The notes under the pieces were generated by a model. That model was not told the origin of the DNA. It searched no databases and saw nothing but the letters and a program-made list of their open reading frames with translations. From Bradyrhizobium tropiciagri (GTDB lineage Bacteria; Pseudomonadota; Alphaproteobacteria; Rhizobiales; Xanthobacteraceae), in assembly GCF_018130505.1 (NCBI RefSeq), contig NZ_JAFCKH010000008.1:62001-126000 (forward strand): DNA of 64,000 nucleotides, read 5' to 3'. The translations under genes and the position numbers were made by a program. This document shows positions 58,312 to 64,000 of the stretch, in pieces (position 1 is the first letter of the stretch; each line of letters starts with the position of its first letter).

Positions 58312-60372
58312 CTAATCGTCGTCGGCGTCGTCGACCTTGTCGAAGAACGAATAACGCAGGCTGTCTGCGTCGGCGTACCACTGGCCCGGCCCCTTGTTGG
58401 CGGCAAGGGTCAGCGCCCACACCGCGTCGGTGGTGTCGCGGCGATGCATCGACAGGTCGAAGCCGTTGCCGAAGAACAGCTCCGACCACTCCCACCAGGT
58501 GCCGAGCTTCTTCACCCCGCGCAACAGGTCGTAGCGGTCGATCAAGCCCGGCGCCATGTCCGAGGTCACCGAGCCGAACACGAGGCCGGTCTTGACCACG
58601 CGGTTGAGCTCGCGCACCGCGCGCACCACCTGCTTTTCGCCGAGATGGCACAGCGAGGTCTCGAACACGAAGTCGAACTCGTCGTCCTTGAACGGCATGT
58701 CGGCGATCGAGCCGAGCTTGTTGTACTTGCGGAGCGCCTTCGGCGTCTTGCCGTGGATGTAGCGGTTGTTCTCGATGCCCCAGGCATCGATGCCGCGCTC
58801 GCGCAGCGCGCCGACGAGTTCGCCAGAGGCGGAGCCGGCGACCAACAGCTTGTAGCCCTTCGCCCTGCTCCAGACCGTCTTGATCAGGTCGGTCAGATAG
58901 GCGGGATCGGTGAAGCTGCGCCAGACCTCGCCGTAGGGACCGGCGCCGCGGTAGTTCTCGAAATAGCTGCGGTCGATCTTGTCGGACACGCCCGTCGTCT
59001 CCGCCCGCTGGGCGCGGCGCAGCCGCATCATCTCGGTGACGATGATGTCGGTCGCGGCGTCGGAGGAGTCGAGCAGCCCGTTGAGCGTCGAATCGAACAG
59101 ATAGTCGCCGACCACCACGATGCCCGGATGCTGCTTCGGCTCGGGGCGGTGGTTGGTCATGACGTCGCGCACCGGCAGGCCGCCCGGCAGCGCGTTGACC
59201 GAGGACAGCCAGCGATGGGTCTTGCCTTCGAGGAAATGCGCGCGCGCATCGCCGAGCGCGGCCGGCAGCGACTTCAGCGCGGCGTCGATCAGCTCCTGGT
59301 CGCTGAGATTGGCGAAGGCCAGCGCGTCGGAGCCGGCGATCAGCCAGTTCAGCACGCCGTGCTTGCCGACGTCGTGGCGCGCGCCCTCGTTGTAGACGCA
59401 GCAGCCGCCGAACGCTTCCGACATGAACCAGGCGCCGGGGATCTTCTCGCCCCAGAACGGCTCGTCGAACAGGATCGAGACGCGCAGATAATGCGCGGGA
59501 CGATCGAAATAGGCGACGTGCTTGACCATCGACTGGCGCAGCTGCTCGCCGTCCCAGCGCATGGTGGCGAGCCAGGAATGCGGCAGGCAGACCAGCACGA
59601 GGTCAAAGTCGCGCGTCTCCGGCCCCTTGCCGTTCATCATGTTGAGCTGGTAGCGGCCGGCCTCGGTCTTGCCGACCTTGAGCACGCGATGGTTGAGCTG
59701 GATGTCGGCGTTGACCTCCGAGCGCAGGCACTCGATCAGTTGCTCGTTGCCGTTCTGGATCGAGTACAGGCCGATATAGCCGTCGACGTCCATCACGAAG
59801 TTCTTCAGCGCGTTGAGGCCGTTGGTGTTGTGGGTCTCGGTCGCGATGTCGGAGCGCGCCATCACCTTGAAGAAGCGCTTGGCGATGTCGTCCTTGACCT
59901 CCTCGTCGAGCACCTGCTCGGCGGTCTTGTAGGCCCAGGGATGTTCGTTGTCGTGGGCGCCGATGCCTTCGTAATATTCGTTCGGCGACACCAGCCTGGC
60001 GCAGCGCTCGCGGAATGCCTCGATCGCGGCCGCGGTCTTGGCGCCGTATTTGCGGCGCATGCCGGGCACGTCGGCGAGCAGCTCGCCGTCGAGCTGCACC
60101 TGCTCGGCGTCCATCGGAATCGTCTGCAGGCCGAAATGCTGGATCAATTCGCGCAGCGGATCGGGGCCGGTCATCGAGTAATCGTAGATCTCGGCGACGC
60201 CGGCCTCGTACATCGCCGGCGCGGTCTCGAATTTGCGCGTGAGGACCTTGCCGCCGAGCCGGTCCGATGCCTCGAAGATCGTAATCCGGCAGAGGTCGCC
60301 GAGCTTACGCTTCAAGTACCAGGCGCTCATCAGCCCCCCGGGGCCCCCGCCAACGATAGCCAAGTCAAGCAT
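58312..60372 (-). CDS. flavin amine-oxidase fused to a SAM-dependent methyltransferase-like domain
   Basis: 686 residues. Residues 1-about 450 are an FAD-binding amine-oxidase fold: AIVGGGPGGLMSAWYLKRKLG, EASDRLGGKVLTRKF, and the C-terminal FAD loop VVVGDYLFDSTLNGLLDSSDAATD. After a linker (FENYRGAGPYGEVWRSF) residues about 500-620 look like a class I methyltransferase: YKLLVAGSASGELVGALRERGIDAWGIENN, then MPFKDDEFDFVFETSLCHL and LNRVVKTGLVFGSVTSD. The glycine loop is GSASG, a variant of GxGxG. C-terminus DDADDD acidic. Substrate unknown. Confidence 0.85.
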   Translation of the reverse strand: MLDLAIVGGGPGGLMSAWYLKRKLGDLCRITIFEASDRLGGKVLTRKFETAPAMYEAGVAEIYDYSMTGPDPLRELIQHFGLQTIPMDAEQVQLDGELLADVPGMRRKYGAKTAAAIEAFRERCARLVSPNEYYEGIGAHDNEHPWAYKTAEQVLDEEVKDDIAKRFFKVMARSDIATETHNTNGLNALKNFVMDVDGYIGLYSIQNGNEQLIECLRSEVNADIQLNHRVLKVGKTEAGRYQLNMMNGKGPETRDFDLVLVCLPHSWLATMRWDGEQLRQSMVKHVAYFDRPAHYLRVSILFDEPFWGEKIPGAWFMSEAFGGCCVYNEGARHDVGKHGVLNWLIAGSDALAFANLSDQELIDAALKSLPAALGDARAHFLEGKTHRWLSSVNALPGGLPVRDVMTNHRPEPKQHPGIVVVGDYLFDSTLNGLLDSSDAATDIIVTEMMRLRRAQRAETTGVSDKIDRSYFENYRGAGPYGEVWRSFTDPAYLTDLIKTVWSRAKGYKLLVAGSASGELVGALRERGIDAWGIENNRYIHGKTPKALRKYNKLGSIADMPFKDDEFDFVFETSLCHLGEKQVVRAVRELNRVVKTGLVFGSVTSDMAPGLIDRYDLLRGVKKLGTWWEWSELFFGNGFDLSMHRRDTTDAVWALTLAANKGPGQWYADADSLRYSFFDKVDDADDD

Positions 60373-60524
60373 ATGAAATCCGTCGTCTCCGGATCTGTCT
60401 TCAGCCGGTCCAGGTCAGTCCAGCCCAAGTCGGGCTAGCACAAGTCAGCCTAGCAAAAGCGCTTTTGCGGCTGAAGGAAAGATGAACAAAGTGCGTCCCT
60501 GCATCGCAGCAAGCAAAGAAAGCA

Positions 60525-60552
60525 GCAAAAAGGCCGGCACAACGCCGGCCTT
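60525..60552 (-). terminator. rho-independent terminator of rpoBC transcript
   Basis: Perfect nine-base stem AAGGCCGGC (60530-60538) / GCCGGCCTT (60544-60552), loop ACAAC; on the minus strand it is followed by a run of T (AAAA at 60527-60530 on plus). It begins 30 bases after the rpoC stop and separates rpoC from the flavin/methyltransferase gene. Confidence 0.9.
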
Positions 60553-60581
60553 CTCGCTCAGTACCGTAGTCTTGCGGGTGC

Positions 60582-64000
<3,419 letters not shown>

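Noticed and set aside
58282-60438. A 718-codon open frame opposite the flavin/methyltransferase gene
   Set aside because: Compositional shadow; the minus-strand frame has clear FAD and methyltransferase motifs.

Overview
The window is a GC-rich alphaproteobacterial chromosome segment, most like Bradyrhizobium or a close relative. Three things point there: the gene order of the ribosomal block, the protein sequences (all genes use G/C-ending codons), and the many dispersed palindromic intergenic repeats of the kind common in that genus. No rRNA, tRNA, CRISPR array, insertion sequence or prophage was seen. The assignment to genus is inference.

Left part (1-34,026) is a mosaic of small transcription units on both strands. 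It holds: small exported proteins; a periplasmic glycerophosphodiester phosphodiesterase; a cupin; an SGNH hydrolase; an ArsR regulator coupled to an SRPBCC protein below a perfect palindromic operator; the propionyl-CoA carboxylase beta subunit (pccB); a PAS-PilZ protein; a frameshifted DUF4919-like gene; a divergent MocR regulator/DMT exporter pair; a chromosomal class D beta-lactamase; a FliK-like protein coupled to an orphan FlhB C-terminal domain; an ATP12 chaperone; an RluC/D-type pseudouridine synthase; an esterase; a Do-family protease overlapping rarA; a porin; an HxlR regulator divergent from a quinone-reductase-like enzyme; a phosphotransferase with an unknown partner; a DUF1330 gene broken by two in-frame stops; an SDR dehydrogenase; and a methyl-accepting chemotaxis protein.

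Right part (34,047-54,184, all minus strand) is the str-S10-spc-alpha supercluster: rpsL rpsG fusA tuf rpsJ rplC rplD rplW rplB rpsS rplV rpsC rplP rpmC rpsQ rplN rplX rplE rpsN rpsH rplF rplR rpsE rpmD rplO secY [secY paralogue] adk rpsM rpsK rpoA rplQ. Two things stand out. A second SecY-like gene sits between secY and adk; its protein lacks the plug segment, the conserved C5-loop arginine and the C-terminal tail. Adk carries a histone-H1-like Lys/Ala tail. Palindromic elements sit inside four gaps of this cluster (rplO-secY, rpsM-rpsK, rpoA-rplQ, tuf-rpsJ). Promoter-like sequences precede rpsL (with a leader of about 400 nt) and rpsM.

Far right (54,867-64,000): between rpsL and rpoC lie three accessory genes. 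They are a FAD-dependent oxidoreductase (plus strand), an ABC exporter with very acidic termini that overlaps it tail-to-tail, and a flavin amine-oxidase fused to a SAM methyltransferase. A terminator then precedes the 3' part of rpoC, which runs off the window.
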